A DNA stretch of 5,525 nucleotides from an uncultured Bacteroidaceae bacterium (lineage in GTDB: Bacteria; Bacteroidota; Bacteroidia; Bacteroidales; Bacteroidaceae): NCBI GenBank assembly GCA_904502185.1, contig CAJGDX010000113.1:1-5525 (forward strand). The letters run 5' to 3'. Each line of letters opens with the position of its first letter. Within the stretch, counting starts at the first letter, position 1. A model generated the notes under the pieces. It was not told the DNA's origin and searched no databases. It saw only the letters and a list, made by a program, of their open reading frames with translations. Of the stretch, positions 1-5,525 are shown piece after piece. A program made the position numbers and the translations under genes.

Positions 1-29
1 CTGATGCGTCCCGTGTGCCGGGGCTTTTG

Positions 30-52
30 CTTCTTTTGCCCGGCAAAAGAAG
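30..52. repeat. 23-base near-perfect palindrome
   Basis: The arm CTTCTTTTGCC (30-40) is the exact reverse complement of GGCAAAAGAAG (42-52) around a single central C. As RNA it would form a 9-bp stem with a CCCGG loop, or could extrude as a cruciform in DNA. Just upstream, GCTTTTGC (23-30) repeats part of the arm. No T-run follows on either strand, so it is not a standard intrinsic terminator. My recollection is that similar cttcttttgcc/ggcaaaagaag elements are scattered between genes in Bacteroidales genomes. That is memory and cannot be tested from one copy here. Confidence 0.6.
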
Positions 53-350
53 GGAACAGAAATTACTGCCCAAAATGATTGCAACCAAAAATTAAGGGTA
101 AAACAGACTTTTGAACTCCTCCGTCTTCAAAAACAAGTTTTTGATATACCTCTCAAACTCGGCACTCCTTCGGAAAGGGAGTTAGTTCCAACCACTGCAC
201 TCAAATTTGCATCAACAAAGAAATAGGGGCTTATACTGACTTAAATATCGAATTTTAAAAGGATTAAATATGTTTACCGGACACCAATATTTTTTTATAC
301 AATATTTGAGAAACGCCAGCGGCATCAACTTTTTTGTTTGGAACCATATA
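53..350. other. Non-coding stretch, no gene seen
   Basis: About 300 bases between the palindrome and the fhs terminator hold no open frame with a credible protein on either strand; frames are broken by stops every 20-40 codons. The only local structure is a weak hairpin, ACTCCTT (164-170) against AAGGGAGT (175-182), of seven pairs including one G-T. The right part (about 240-350) is A/T-rich. Minus-strand translation from about 170 down through the palindrome gives short peptide-like stretches interrupted by stops. This could be a decayed gene end or an intergenic repeat, but I cannot show either. Confidence 0.5.
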
Positions 351-353
351 TTT

Positions 354-389
354 AAAAAGACAACGAGCGACCGGTTATGTCGCTCGTTG
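354..389 (-). terminator. Intrinsic terminator of fhs
   Basis: Read on the minus strand, CAACGAGCGAC (389-379) pairs perfectly over 11 bp with GTCGCTCGTTG (371-361) across a 7-base loop. It is followed by TCTTTTT (360-354). It lies about 34 bases downstream of the fhs stop codon, in the right orientation to end that transcript. No T-run exists on the plus-strand side, so it should act in one direction only. Confidence 0.88.
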
Positions 390-422
390 CACGAAAAGTA
401 TCTGTTTACCCGATAAACCGGA

Positions 423-2090
423 TTAACTCAAGCCTTCGATATTACCATCTACAATATCAATCTTCTGAGCCTGGGGAACCTTGGGCAAACCGGGCATACG
501 CATAATGTCACCCATGATAACAACAATCATTTCAGCACCGTTGTTGATGACAACATCGCGTACATTCAACTCGAAGTCCTTTGCTACGCCATATGCCTTT
601 GCATCTGCCGAGAACGAGTACTGAGTCTTGGCAATACAGATAGGATAGTGAGAGATACCAAGCGCCTCAATCTGTTTGATTTTCTTAGCTGCAACGGGAG
701 AGTATGTAACACCCTTTGCACCATAAATCTGTGAAGAGACCTTCTCAATCTTTGTGCGAACCGAATCACCATCTTCATAAATAAACTTAAGAGGAGCAGA
801 AGGAGTCTTCTCAATAGTGTCGACAACCAATTTTGCCAACTCCTCACCACCCTTGCCACCATCGGCAAAGACATTGTTCATGCAGAATCCCACACCAATC
901 TCGCGGCAGTGTTCAGCAACCATTGCAATCTCTTCGTCGGTATCTGTTGCGTATCTGTTGAAGGTAACGATAACCTCCTGACCGAAACGTTTCATATTCT
1001 CTACATGTTTGTCGAGGTTGGGAAGACCATTCTTCAAACCCTCGATATTCTGCTCCTTAATCTTATCTTCAGGAACACCACCATGCAGTTTCAAGCTCTG
1101 TGCTGTAGCAACAATAATTGTCAATTTGGGAGAAAGACCTGCTTTGCGACATTTGATATCGAAGAATTTCTCAGCACCCAGATCGGCACCGAAACCTGCT
1201 TCGGTAATAACATAGTCGCCATAGCTAAGTGCCATCTTTGTTGCAAGGATAGAGTTGCAACCATGAGCAATATTAGCAAAAGGACCACCATGAACAAACG
1301 CAGCAGTATTCTCTGTTGTCTGCACAAGGTTAGGCTGAATAGCATCCTTCAGCAGCACGGTGATTGCACCGGCAACGCCAAGGTCGTTAACAGTCAAAGG
1401 CTGGTCGTCAAATGTATATCCAAGCAGGATGTTACCGATGCGGCGACGCAGGTCATCAAGGTCCTTTGACAAGCAGAGGATAGCCATAATCTCCGATGCA
1501 GGAGTAATATCAAAACCACTCTCAGTGGGAAGTCCGTTTGCCGAACCGCCAAGACCCGTAACAATGTTACGCAAGCTACGGTCATTAACATCGAGGACAC
1601 GTTTCCACTTAATCTCTTTCAGTGCAAGACCAGTCTTGCGATTCTGGTAGATATAGTTATCCAGCAACGCAGTAATCATATTGTGCGCCGAAGTAATTGC
1701 ATGGAAGTCACCGGTAAAATGCAAATTGATATTCTCCATGGGCAACACCTGTGAATAACCACCACCGGCTGCACCACCCTTCATACCGAAGCAGGGACCG
1801 AGAGAAGGCTCGCGAAGAGCTACGACAGCCTTCTTGCCAATTCTGTTCAATCCCAAAGTAAGGCCAATTGAAACTGTGGTTTTACCGATACCAGCCTTTG
1901 TCGGAGTAATAGCTGTTACAAGAATCAGATTACTGTTCTTGATTTTCTCCTCATCGATGAGCGAAATGGGCAATTTGGCAATATATTTACCATAATTCTC
2001 CACATCTTCTACAGGCACACCGATGCCGGCTGCAATCTCTTCAATTCTTTTAAGAGAGGTCTCTCTTGCAATCTCAATATCAGATTTCAT
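423..2090 (-). CDS. fhs: Formate-tetrahydrofolate ligase
   Basis: A 555-residue cytoplasmic enzyme that joins formate to tetrahydrofolate using ATP, giving 10-formyl-THF for purine synthesis and other one-carbon reactions. Length matches the family (about 555-560). Visible in order: the ATP-binding loop TPTKAGIGKTT (62-72), REPSLGP (93-99), the glycine-rich MKGGAAGGGYSQ segment (103-114) leading into HFTGDFHAITSAHN (124-137), LDVNDRSLR (166-174), GFDITPASE (192-200), EAGFGADLGAEKF (297-309) and the C-terminal GDIMRMPGLPKVPQA (527-541). The loop has Ile where many family members have Glu (AGEGKTT); this may be normal for the clade. Start ATG (2088-2090) lies about 50 bases downstream of a good Bacteroides-type promoter, with no Shine-Dalgarno motif. 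It stands alone: divergent from the thiE-like gene and followed by its own terminator. Identification is very secure; pathway direction (formate assimilation rather than release) is inferred. Confidence 0.98.
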   Translation of the reverse strand: MKSDIEIARETSLKRIEEIAAGIGVPVEDVENYGKYIAKLPISLIDEEKIKNSNLILVTAITPTKAGIGKTTVSIGLTLGLNRIGKKAVVALREPSLGPCFGMKGGAAGGGYSQVLPMENINLHFTGDFHAITSAHNMITALLDNYIYQNRKTGLALKEIKWKRVLDVNDRSLRNIVTGLGGSANGLPTESGFDITPASEIMAILCLSKDLDDLRRRIGNILLGYTFDDQPLTVNDLGVAGAITVLLKDAIQPNLVQTTENTAAFVHGGPFANIAHGCNSILATKMALSYGDYVITEAGFGADLGAEKFFDIKCRKAGLSPKLTIIVATAQSLKLHGGVPEDKIKEQNIEGLKNGLPNLDKHVENMKRFGQEVIVTFNRYATDTDEEIAMVAEHCREIGVGFCMNNVFADGGKGGEELAKLVVDTIEKTPSAPLKFIYEDGDSVRTKIEKVSSQIYGAKGVTYSPVAAKKIKQIEALGISHYPICIAKTQYSFSADAKAYGVAKDFELNVRDVVINNGAEMIVVIMGDIMRMPGLPKVPQAQKIDIVDGNIEGLS

Positions 2091-2139
2091 ATTTCAAAAT
2101 ATAATTTGTAAACTGTTTCTATCTTAAAACTATGTTTTG

Positions 2140-2169
2140 CAAAGATAGGACTATTTTTCAATTAAAGAA
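2140..2169 (-). promoter_or_regulatory. Promoter of fhs (Bacteroides type)
   Basis: On the minus strand TATCTTTG (2147-2140) is an exact match to the Bacteroides -7 element TAnnTTTG. Nineteen bases further upstream is TTC (2169-2167), two of three bases of the -33 TTG. Transcription would begin near 2131-2134, giving a leader of about 40-45 bases before the fhs ATG. That is too short for a known folate- or ZTP-sensing riboswitch. Confidence 0.7.
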
Positions 2170-2293
2170 TCTTTTAAATTCATAATTTATAACAATCCTA
2201 GCATCATATATAGTGATAAATTAACGATGATTTTAAAACAATGACAGAATACACCCGAAATTCGTCTTTTGAGAATAATATACGCACCGAAAC

Positions 2294-2324
2294 TTGCTTA
2301 TCCCGAGGAGAAGTCTTATCTTCG
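2294..2324 (+). promoter_or_regulatory. Promoter of the thiE-like gene
   Basis: TTG (2294-2296) and TATCTTCG (2317-2324) are separated by 20 bases, fitting the Bacteroides -33/-7 pattern (TTG, 19-21 bases, TAnnTTTG) with one mismatch in the -7 element. Expected transcription start is near 2331, about 30 bases before the ATG at 2363. The in-frame TTG that would extend the reading frame upstream is this -33 element itself, which argues against a longer protein. Confidence 0.65.
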
Positions 2325-2362
2325 CAAAAAGAAATTTATATAACAACAGAATCCAAACGATA

Positions 2363-2953
2363 ATGAAACTTGCCGTTGCCACAAGACCGCATTTTTTTAT
2401 TGAGGAAGACAAGATAATAACAAGACTCTTCGAAGAGGGGCTTGACTATCTGTTGCTACATAAGTCAAACCCCCATCCGCAATACATCGAAAGATTGTTG
2501 AACCTCATACCGGTCAAATATCACAAGAAAATATTTGTCTGCGACTATCATCGCTTCAGTCAGGAATACAAATTTGCCGGACACATCATCAACATTGACA
2601 AAGAGCAGGTTGCTCCATACCCCACCAAAGGCAAATTGGTATCAAATTGCAACAATCTGCAACAGCTGGAAGAGTTGAAAAAGAAGTACGACATAATATA
2701 CTTCGGGCCGCTTGGACGCACATTCCACCAGAGTACAGAATTAAATGAATATGGCAAAAAGGTCATAAACAAGAAAGTCTGGGCATTTGGCGACCTTGAC
2801 GAGTACAACCTGAAAAAACTGCCTCAATACAAGTTCGGCGGTGTAATACTCGACAAAATGCTTTGGTCAAAATTTGACGCTTGTCGCTCCACTGACTACA
2901 GCGAATTGATAAATTATTTTTGCAAATTGCAAAAAATAATAAATAAACTGTGA
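2363..2953 (+). CDS. ThiE/TenI-fold protein, probably not an active thiamine phosphate synthase
   Basis: A 196-residue soluble protein with the layout of the thiamine phosphate synthase/TenI (beta/alpha)8 barrel and the usual length (about 200). The N-terminal strand KLAVATRPHFF (2-12) leads to LLLHKS (30-35), the place of the family's QxRxK/LRKP motif, keeping Lys34. VSNCNN (93-98) stands where SxHS-type residues are expected; IIYFGPLGRT (111-120) matches the GP phosphate-side loop; AFGDL (141-145) replaces the GGI loop; FGGVILDKMLW (158-168) is the last strand and helix. Bacteroidales carry a family of such proteins (from memory, MKLIVITxPxFFVEEDKII-like N-termini), and this one fits it with further loss of catalytic residues. 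Start at 2363 is chosen because the promoter covers the alternative TTG at 2294. No Shine-Dalgarno. Its stop lies 82 bases before prs and no terminator intervenes, so read-through into prs is possible. Fold is fairly secure; function unknown. Confidence 0.75.
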   Translation: MKLAVATRPHFFIEEDKIITRLFEEGLDYLLLHKSNPHPQYIERLLNLIPVKYHKKIFVCDYHRFSQEYKFAGHIINIDKEQVAPYPTKGKLVSNCNNLQQLEELKKKYDIIYFGPLGRTFHQSTELNEYGKKVINKKVWAFGDLDEYNLKKLPQYKFGGVILDKMLWSKFDACRSTDYSELINYFCKLQKIINKL

Positions 2954-2959
2954 GAAAAA

Positions 2960-2990
2960 TTACACAGAAAAAAAGAAATGCCTAACTTTG
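2960..2990 (+). promoter_or_regulatory. Promoter of prs
   Basis: TAACTTTG (2983-2990) is a perfect match to the -7 consensus TAnnTTTG. TTA (2960-2962), 20 bases upstream, is a weak -33. The expected start is near 2997, leaving an A/T-rich leader of about 39 bases before the ATG at 3036. The TTG at 2988 that opens the reading frame is part of the -7 element, so it is not the translation start. A short inverted repeat CTGTG (2948-2952)/CACAG (2963-2967) straddles the -33 region and might be an operator, but five base pairs is little evidence. Confidence 0.72.
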
Positions 2991-3035
2991 CAAAAGAAAT
3001 CCAACCACTGTAAAACAATTAAAAATTATAAATAT

Positions 3036-3971
3036 ATGAACAATACCCCGTTTATGGTATTTTCAGGTACAAAGTCACGTTACCTGGCCGAAGAGATTTG
3101 CAAAGAGCTTGATTGCAAGCTTGGACAAATGAACACAACCTATTTTGCCGATGGCGAGTTTGCAGTATCCTACGAAGAGTCTATTCGTGGTAAGGATGTA
3201 TTCCTCATCCAGTCTACATTCCCCAACTCGGACAACCTCATGGAGTTGTTGCTGATGATTGATGCAGCCAAACGTGCATCAGCCAAAAGCATCGTTGCTG
3301 TAATGCCCTACTTTGGATGGGCTCGTCAGGACCGCAAAGACAAACCCCGTGTATCAATTGGTGCAAAGCTTGTTGCAAACCTTCTGAGCATAGCAGGTGC
3401 CAGCCGCATTATCACAATGGACCTGCACGCAGACCAGATTCAAGGCTTCTTTGACATTCCCGTAGACCACCTCTACGCTTCAATGGTATTTGTACCCTAC
3501 ATCCAGTCGCTCAAGCTTAAAGACCTGGTAATTGCAACACCCGACGTTGGAGGTTCAAAACGTGCCAGCACATATGCAAAATGTCTTGGTGTACCCATGG
3601 TACTCTGCCACAAGACACGTGCAAAAGCTAACGTTGTTGACACAATGCAGATTATCGGTGACGTACAGGGCAAGGACGTTGTACTTGTAGACGACATCGT
3701 TGACACAGCAGGTACCATTTCTAAGGCAGCTAACCTGATGGTAGAAAGCGGAGCAAACTCAGTACGTGCCATAGCATCACACTGCATCATGTCAGGTAAC
3801 GCATCGGAGCGTGTACGCGAATCAGCTCTTACAGAGATTGTGTTCACAAACTCAATCCCCTACGAGCGTTCATGCCCCAAAATCAAGCAGTTGTCAATCG
3901 CAAACATCGTTGCAGCAGCTATCAAGTGCGTGCTTAACAACGAATCAATAAGCCAGCAATACATTTGCTAA
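3036..3971 (+). CDS. prs: Ribose-phosphate pyrophosphokinase (PRPP synthetase)
   Basis: A 311-residue cytoplasmic enzyme that transfers pyrophosphate from ATP to ribose 5-phosphate, making PRPP for purine, pyrimidine, NAD, histidine and tryptophan synthesis. Length fits class I enzymes (about 310-315). Visible: FADGE (37-41), the ATP-binding PYFGWARQDRK (91-101), MDLHADQIQGFFD (128-140) with the metal-binding His131, the flexible-loop residues CHKTRAKA (191-198) with the catalytic lysine equivalent at 193, and the PRPP-binding loop VVLVDDIVDTAGT (215-227) with paired Asp219-Asp220. All key residues appear intact. ATG 3036 is preferred over the TTG at 2988 because that TTG is in the promoter and known Prs proteins begin near this methionine. 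The leader has no Shine-Dalgarno. It is followed after 16 bases by a lipoprotein gene in the same direction with no terminator between, suggesting a two-gene transcript. Confidence 0.98.
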   Translation: MNNTPFMVFSGTKSRYLAEEICKELDCKLGQMNTTYFADGEFAVSYEESIRGKDVFLIQSTFPNSDNLMELLLMIDAAKRASAKSIVAVMPYFGWARQDRKDKPRVSIGAKLVANLLSIAGASRIITMDLHADQIQGFFDIPVDHLYASMVFVPYIQSLKLKDLVIATPDVGGSKRASTYAKCLGVPMVLCHKTRAKANVVDTMQIIGDVQGKDVVLVDDIVDTAGTISKAANLMVESGANSVRAIASHCIMSGNASERVRESALTEIVFTNSIPYERSCPKIKQLSIANIVAAAIKCVLNNESISQQYIC

Positions 3972-3987
3972 TTATATATATTAAAAG

Positions 3988-4740
3988 ATGAAGAAACTAT
4001 TTTCGTTAATTACCCTAATGGTGTTCCTTGTATCGTGCGGAGGAACAAAGTCATACAAAATCGATGGTAACATTGCCATTGATGGCTTAAAAGACGGAGA
4101 CACCATCTCACTCGGTTACACGAAAGACGGAGCTGAATACACTCCCGAGGCGTATGCAGTGATTAAAGACGGTAAATTCAATTTCGCAGGCAATACTGAG
4201 AACTGCAAATTCTATTTCCTCGTAAACCACTTGACCGAAGAGCCCCTTGCAATAGTATTCCTTGAAGGCGGTAACATATCAGCAGACATCAACAACGAGA
4301 AAAGCGTGATTTCAGGTACCACTTCCAACGACCTTTTCACACAGTTGCAGGAGGAGTTTTCTGCTAAGGTAATGCAGTTGCAGGAGAAACAGATGCTTTT
4401 GTACCTCGACACTACCCTTACAGAAGAGCAACGCGAAGGTATCGTTAAAGAGTTGGAGACCCTTTCAGAGGAGGCTTCAAACACAGCAAAAGAGTTCATC
4501 AACAACAACATCGAAACAATGCCCGCATTGTTCATGCTTGTACAGTTCGCAAACATGTTTGAGAATGAGGAATTGAATGCACTCATCGAAAAGATACCCG
4601 AGGAGAACAAAGATTCCGAAAACAATTGCTTCTTCAGTACACTGCTTCAGATACAGGAACAAAGAAACAATCCTCAGGACTTCTCAGATTACTTCAACGC
4701 ACTTGAGGAAAATGCTGACAGCACAGCTGCAGCTGAATAA
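3988..4740 (+). CDS. DUF4369-like lipoprotein
   Basis: A 250-residue envelope protein of unknown function. MKKLFSLITLMVFLVSC is a lipoprotein signal: Lys2-Lys3, a hydrophobic core (4-15) and lipobox LVSC with acylated Cys17. Residues after the Cys (GGTKSYK) lack the acidic cluster used as a surface-export signal in some Bacteroidota, so a periplasm-facing anchor is more likely (inference). Residues 23-115 look like the beta-rich DUF4369 domain (YKIDGNI, GDTISLGYTK, DGKFNFAGN, FLEGGNISADI, ISGTTSND). Residues 116-240 are mostly helical and rich in Glu/Gln/Asn, with coiled-coil-like stretches at 116-136 and 146-172. Many DUF4369 proteins carry a C-terminal thioredoxin-like domain; none is seen here, no CxxC is present, and the length is short for those fusions. 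It sits 16 bases after prs and is followed by a strong terminator, so it is probably the last gene of the prs transcript. Confidence 0.82.
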   Translation: MKKLFSLITLMVFLVSCGGTKSYKIDGNIAIDGLKDGDTISLGYTKDGAEYTPEAYAVIKDGKFNFAGNTENCKFYFLVNHLTEEPLAIVFLEGGNISADINNEKSVISGTTSNDLFTQLQEEFSAKVMQLQEKQMLLYLDTTLTEEQREGIVKELETLSEEASNTAKEFINNNIETMPALFMLVQFANMFENEELNALIEKIPEENKDSENNCFFSTLLQIQEQRNNPQDFSDYFNALEENADSTAAAE

Positions 4741-4757
4741 TTAAAAAGCCAATAGAC

Positions 4758-4795
4758 AAAAAAGTTGCAATCCCGCAGGGGATTGCAACTTTTTT
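4758..4795 (+). terminator. Intrinsic terminator of prs-lipoprotein unit
   Basis: GTTGCAATCCC (4764-4774) pairs perfectly with GGGATTGCAAC (4779-4789) across the tetraloop GCAG. Flanking A6 (4758-4763) and T6 (4790-4795) extend the pairing to 17 bp and supply the U-run. It begins 18 bases after the lipoprotein stop codon. Because the A-run reads as T-run on the other strand, it could also stop transcripts coming leftward. Confidence 0.93.
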
Positions 4796-5060
4796 ATTGG
4801 TTATATGCTCAGAAAAAACAGAAGAAATTTAGCAAGACAATCAACCGATTTATTCTACATGATTATTTAGGCATGGAAACGTATGAATCACATAATTAAA
4901 GAGTTTGCTAATACATAAATTATGGTGTGTTTATTTGGCATTCGTCGTGACAAAATAAAAAAAACACTCCGATAATAAATGTCGGAGTATTAAACAGAGA
5001 TTGCATTCTTATTTTCTCGGCAAAACGAAAAAACTTCATTCATGATTGCGATTTGTGTAT
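4796..5060. other. Convergent intergenic region, no gene seen
   Basis: The gap between the stop codons of the lipoprotein gene and the HlyD-type gene is 320 bases. It contains the two terminators listed separately and otherwise A/T-rich sequence (about 4800-4950) without a convincing frame, promoter or RNA fold. A 17-codon ATG frame on the minus strand (5043-4990) has no supporting signal. Confidence 0.55.
4957..4988 (-). terminator. Intrinsic terminator of the HlyD-type gene
   Basis: On the minus strand ACTCCGA (4988-4982) pairs with TCGGAGT (4972-4966) across a 9-base loop. One G then leads to a run of eight T (4964-4957). It lies about 70 bases past the stop of the leftward gene and is oriented to end it. 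The stem is short (7 bp), but the long U-run makes it convincing. Confidence 0.85.
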
Positions 5061-5525
5061 CTACCTTTTTATCAAACTGAACGGTTGCAAAAGCTTTTCT
5101 GTCAGGCGTTTGCTCTCCAAGACAATCTCAGCCGTTCCGGTCATCACTTTCCATGCACGCAGATTGTGGCCGTAACTGCTTTTCATTCCATTGGGGAACG
5201 CAACTGTTATCAGGTAGTTGCCATTTTCGTCAGGAGTTTCGTCAATGCGGTCAATAACACCTGTTACATAGCCGTATTCGCTATACGGATAGTTTGCAAT
5301 AAAGACATTCACCTGTTGCCCCGGCATTATCTTACCCGAACCGGCAGCAGGGATTTTAATTTCACCAATACTTTTTAACGCTGTATTGTTCGCTTCTGTG
5401 GTAGCGATGCGAATGTCTGTTTTTACAACATCAGGGTAGTAAAAAAAGTGGGAACCGATAATGAGTGCAACGACTATTGCGAATATAACGGTAATGCCCC
5501 AGCGCACTATCCACGATGGAATCTC
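5061..5525 (-). CDS. HlyD-family secretion adaptor, internally shortened; 5' end outside window
   Basis: This leftward reading frame is open through the right edge, where it reads EIPSWIV before RWGITVIF, so the GTG at 5507 is probably not the start and the true N-terminus is missing. HlyD/membrane-fusion proteins sit in the inner membrane and link an ABC or RND transporter to an outer-membrane channel. Counting from the GTG codon, residues 5-24 form a membrane span followed by YYPDVVKTDIRIATT, the usual entry to the periplasmic part. Residues 47-148 match the C-terminal beta-barrel end of the family (IGEIKIPAAGSGKIMPGQQ, NVFIANYPYSEYGYVTGVID, FPNGMKSSYG, a closing helix RLTEKLLQPF). The roughly 250 residues that normally lie between, holding the lipoyl halves and the coiled-coil hairpin, are absent: the two parts join at about 5369-5395 with the frame kept. 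It may be a deletion derivative or a natural mini-form. Family call fairly sure; activity doubtful. Confidence 0.75.
   Translation of the reverse strand, partial: EIPSWIVRWGITVIFAIVVALIIGSHFFYYPDVVKTDIRIATTEANNTALKSIGEIKIPAAGSGKIMPGQQVNVFIANYPYSEYGYVTGVIDRIDETPDENGNYLITVAFPNGMKSSYGHNLRAWKVMTGTAEIVLESKRLTEKLLQPFSLIKR

Noticed and set aside
1..78. Possible end of a coding region at the left edge (short open frame to a stop at 76-78)
   Set aside because: Its 25 codons run through the palindrome and give a Cys/Phe-rich peptide typical of translated repeat sequence rather than a protein tail.
909..1469. Long plus-strand frame of 186 codons inside fhs
   Set aside because: It is antisense to a fully conserved fhs, its protein is cysteine-rich and unlike any family I know, and it has no promoter of the local type.
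2203..2217. Imperfect palindrome ATCA...TGAT in the divergent intergenic region
   Set aside because: Only four solid pairs at its ends in A/T-rich sequence; not distinguishable from chance as an operator.
2091..2362. Possible riboswitch (TPP for the thiE-like gene, THF or ZTP for fhs)
   Set aside because: The predicted leaders are only about 30 and 45 bases, too short for these aptamers, and no conserved stem set is visible.
2948..2967. CRP-like inverted repeat CTGTG/CACAG near the prs -33 region
   Set aside because: Only 5 bp with a 10-base spacer, which differs from the CRP spacing; Bacteroidota lack a clear matching consensus, so it could be chance in A-rich DNA.
4212..4625. Minus-strand frame of 137 codons inside the lipoprotein gene
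   Set aside because: A serine- and cysteine-rich antisense shadow of the lipoprotein frame, with no independent signals.
4990..5043. 17-codon minus-strand frame downstream of the HlyD gene, possibly a small peptide gene
   Set aside because: Too short, no ribosome-binding or leader motif (no double glycine), and simply lies between the stop codon and terminator.

Overview
The window looks like chromosomal DNA from a member of the Bacteroidota, most likely order Bacteroidales. Three things point there. The promoters fit the Bacteroides -7 consensus TAnnTTTG. The start codons are preceded by A/T-rich leaders without a Shine-Dalgarno motif. The proteins (Fhs, a ThiE-like protein, Prs, a DUF4369-type lipoprotein, and a HlyD-type adaptor) resemble Bacteroides/Prevotella families as I remember them. 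No search was run, so genus is not assigned.

Layout. Positions 1-350 are non-coding and begin with a near-perfect 23-base palindrome. A minus-strand terminator (354-389) closes fhs, which runs leftward from 2090 to 423 and encodes formate-tetrahydrofolate ligase. A divergent intergenic region (2091-2362) carries one promoter for fhs and one for a rightward ThiE/TenI-fold gene (2363-2953). Next comes prs (3036-3971, PRPP synthetase) with its own promoter, then a small lipoprotein gene (3988-4740) only 16 bases after prs, so probably co-transcribed. A 17-bp stem terminator (4758-4795) ends this unit. A second, minus-strand terminator (4957-4988) ends a leftward HlyD-family gene (stop at 5061) that runs off the right edge.

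Function. Fhs makes 10-formyl-tetrahydrofolate and Prs makes PRPP. Both feed purine synthesis, and thiamine pyrimidine is derived from a purine intermediate, so fhs, the thiE-like gene and prs form a loosely coherent neighbourhood. They are nevertheless transcribed from separate promoters. The HlyD gene belongs to a different theme, type I-like secretion or efflux, continuing beyond the window.

The most unusual points are two. The HlyD protein appears to go directly from its N-terminal membrane anchor to its C-terminal beta-barrel part, lacking the lipoyl and coiled-coil middle. The ThiE-like protein has lost most residues expected of an active thiamine phosphate synthase. I see no CRISPR array, transposase, phage gene, tRNA, rRNA or riboswitch, and no clear new multi-gene system.
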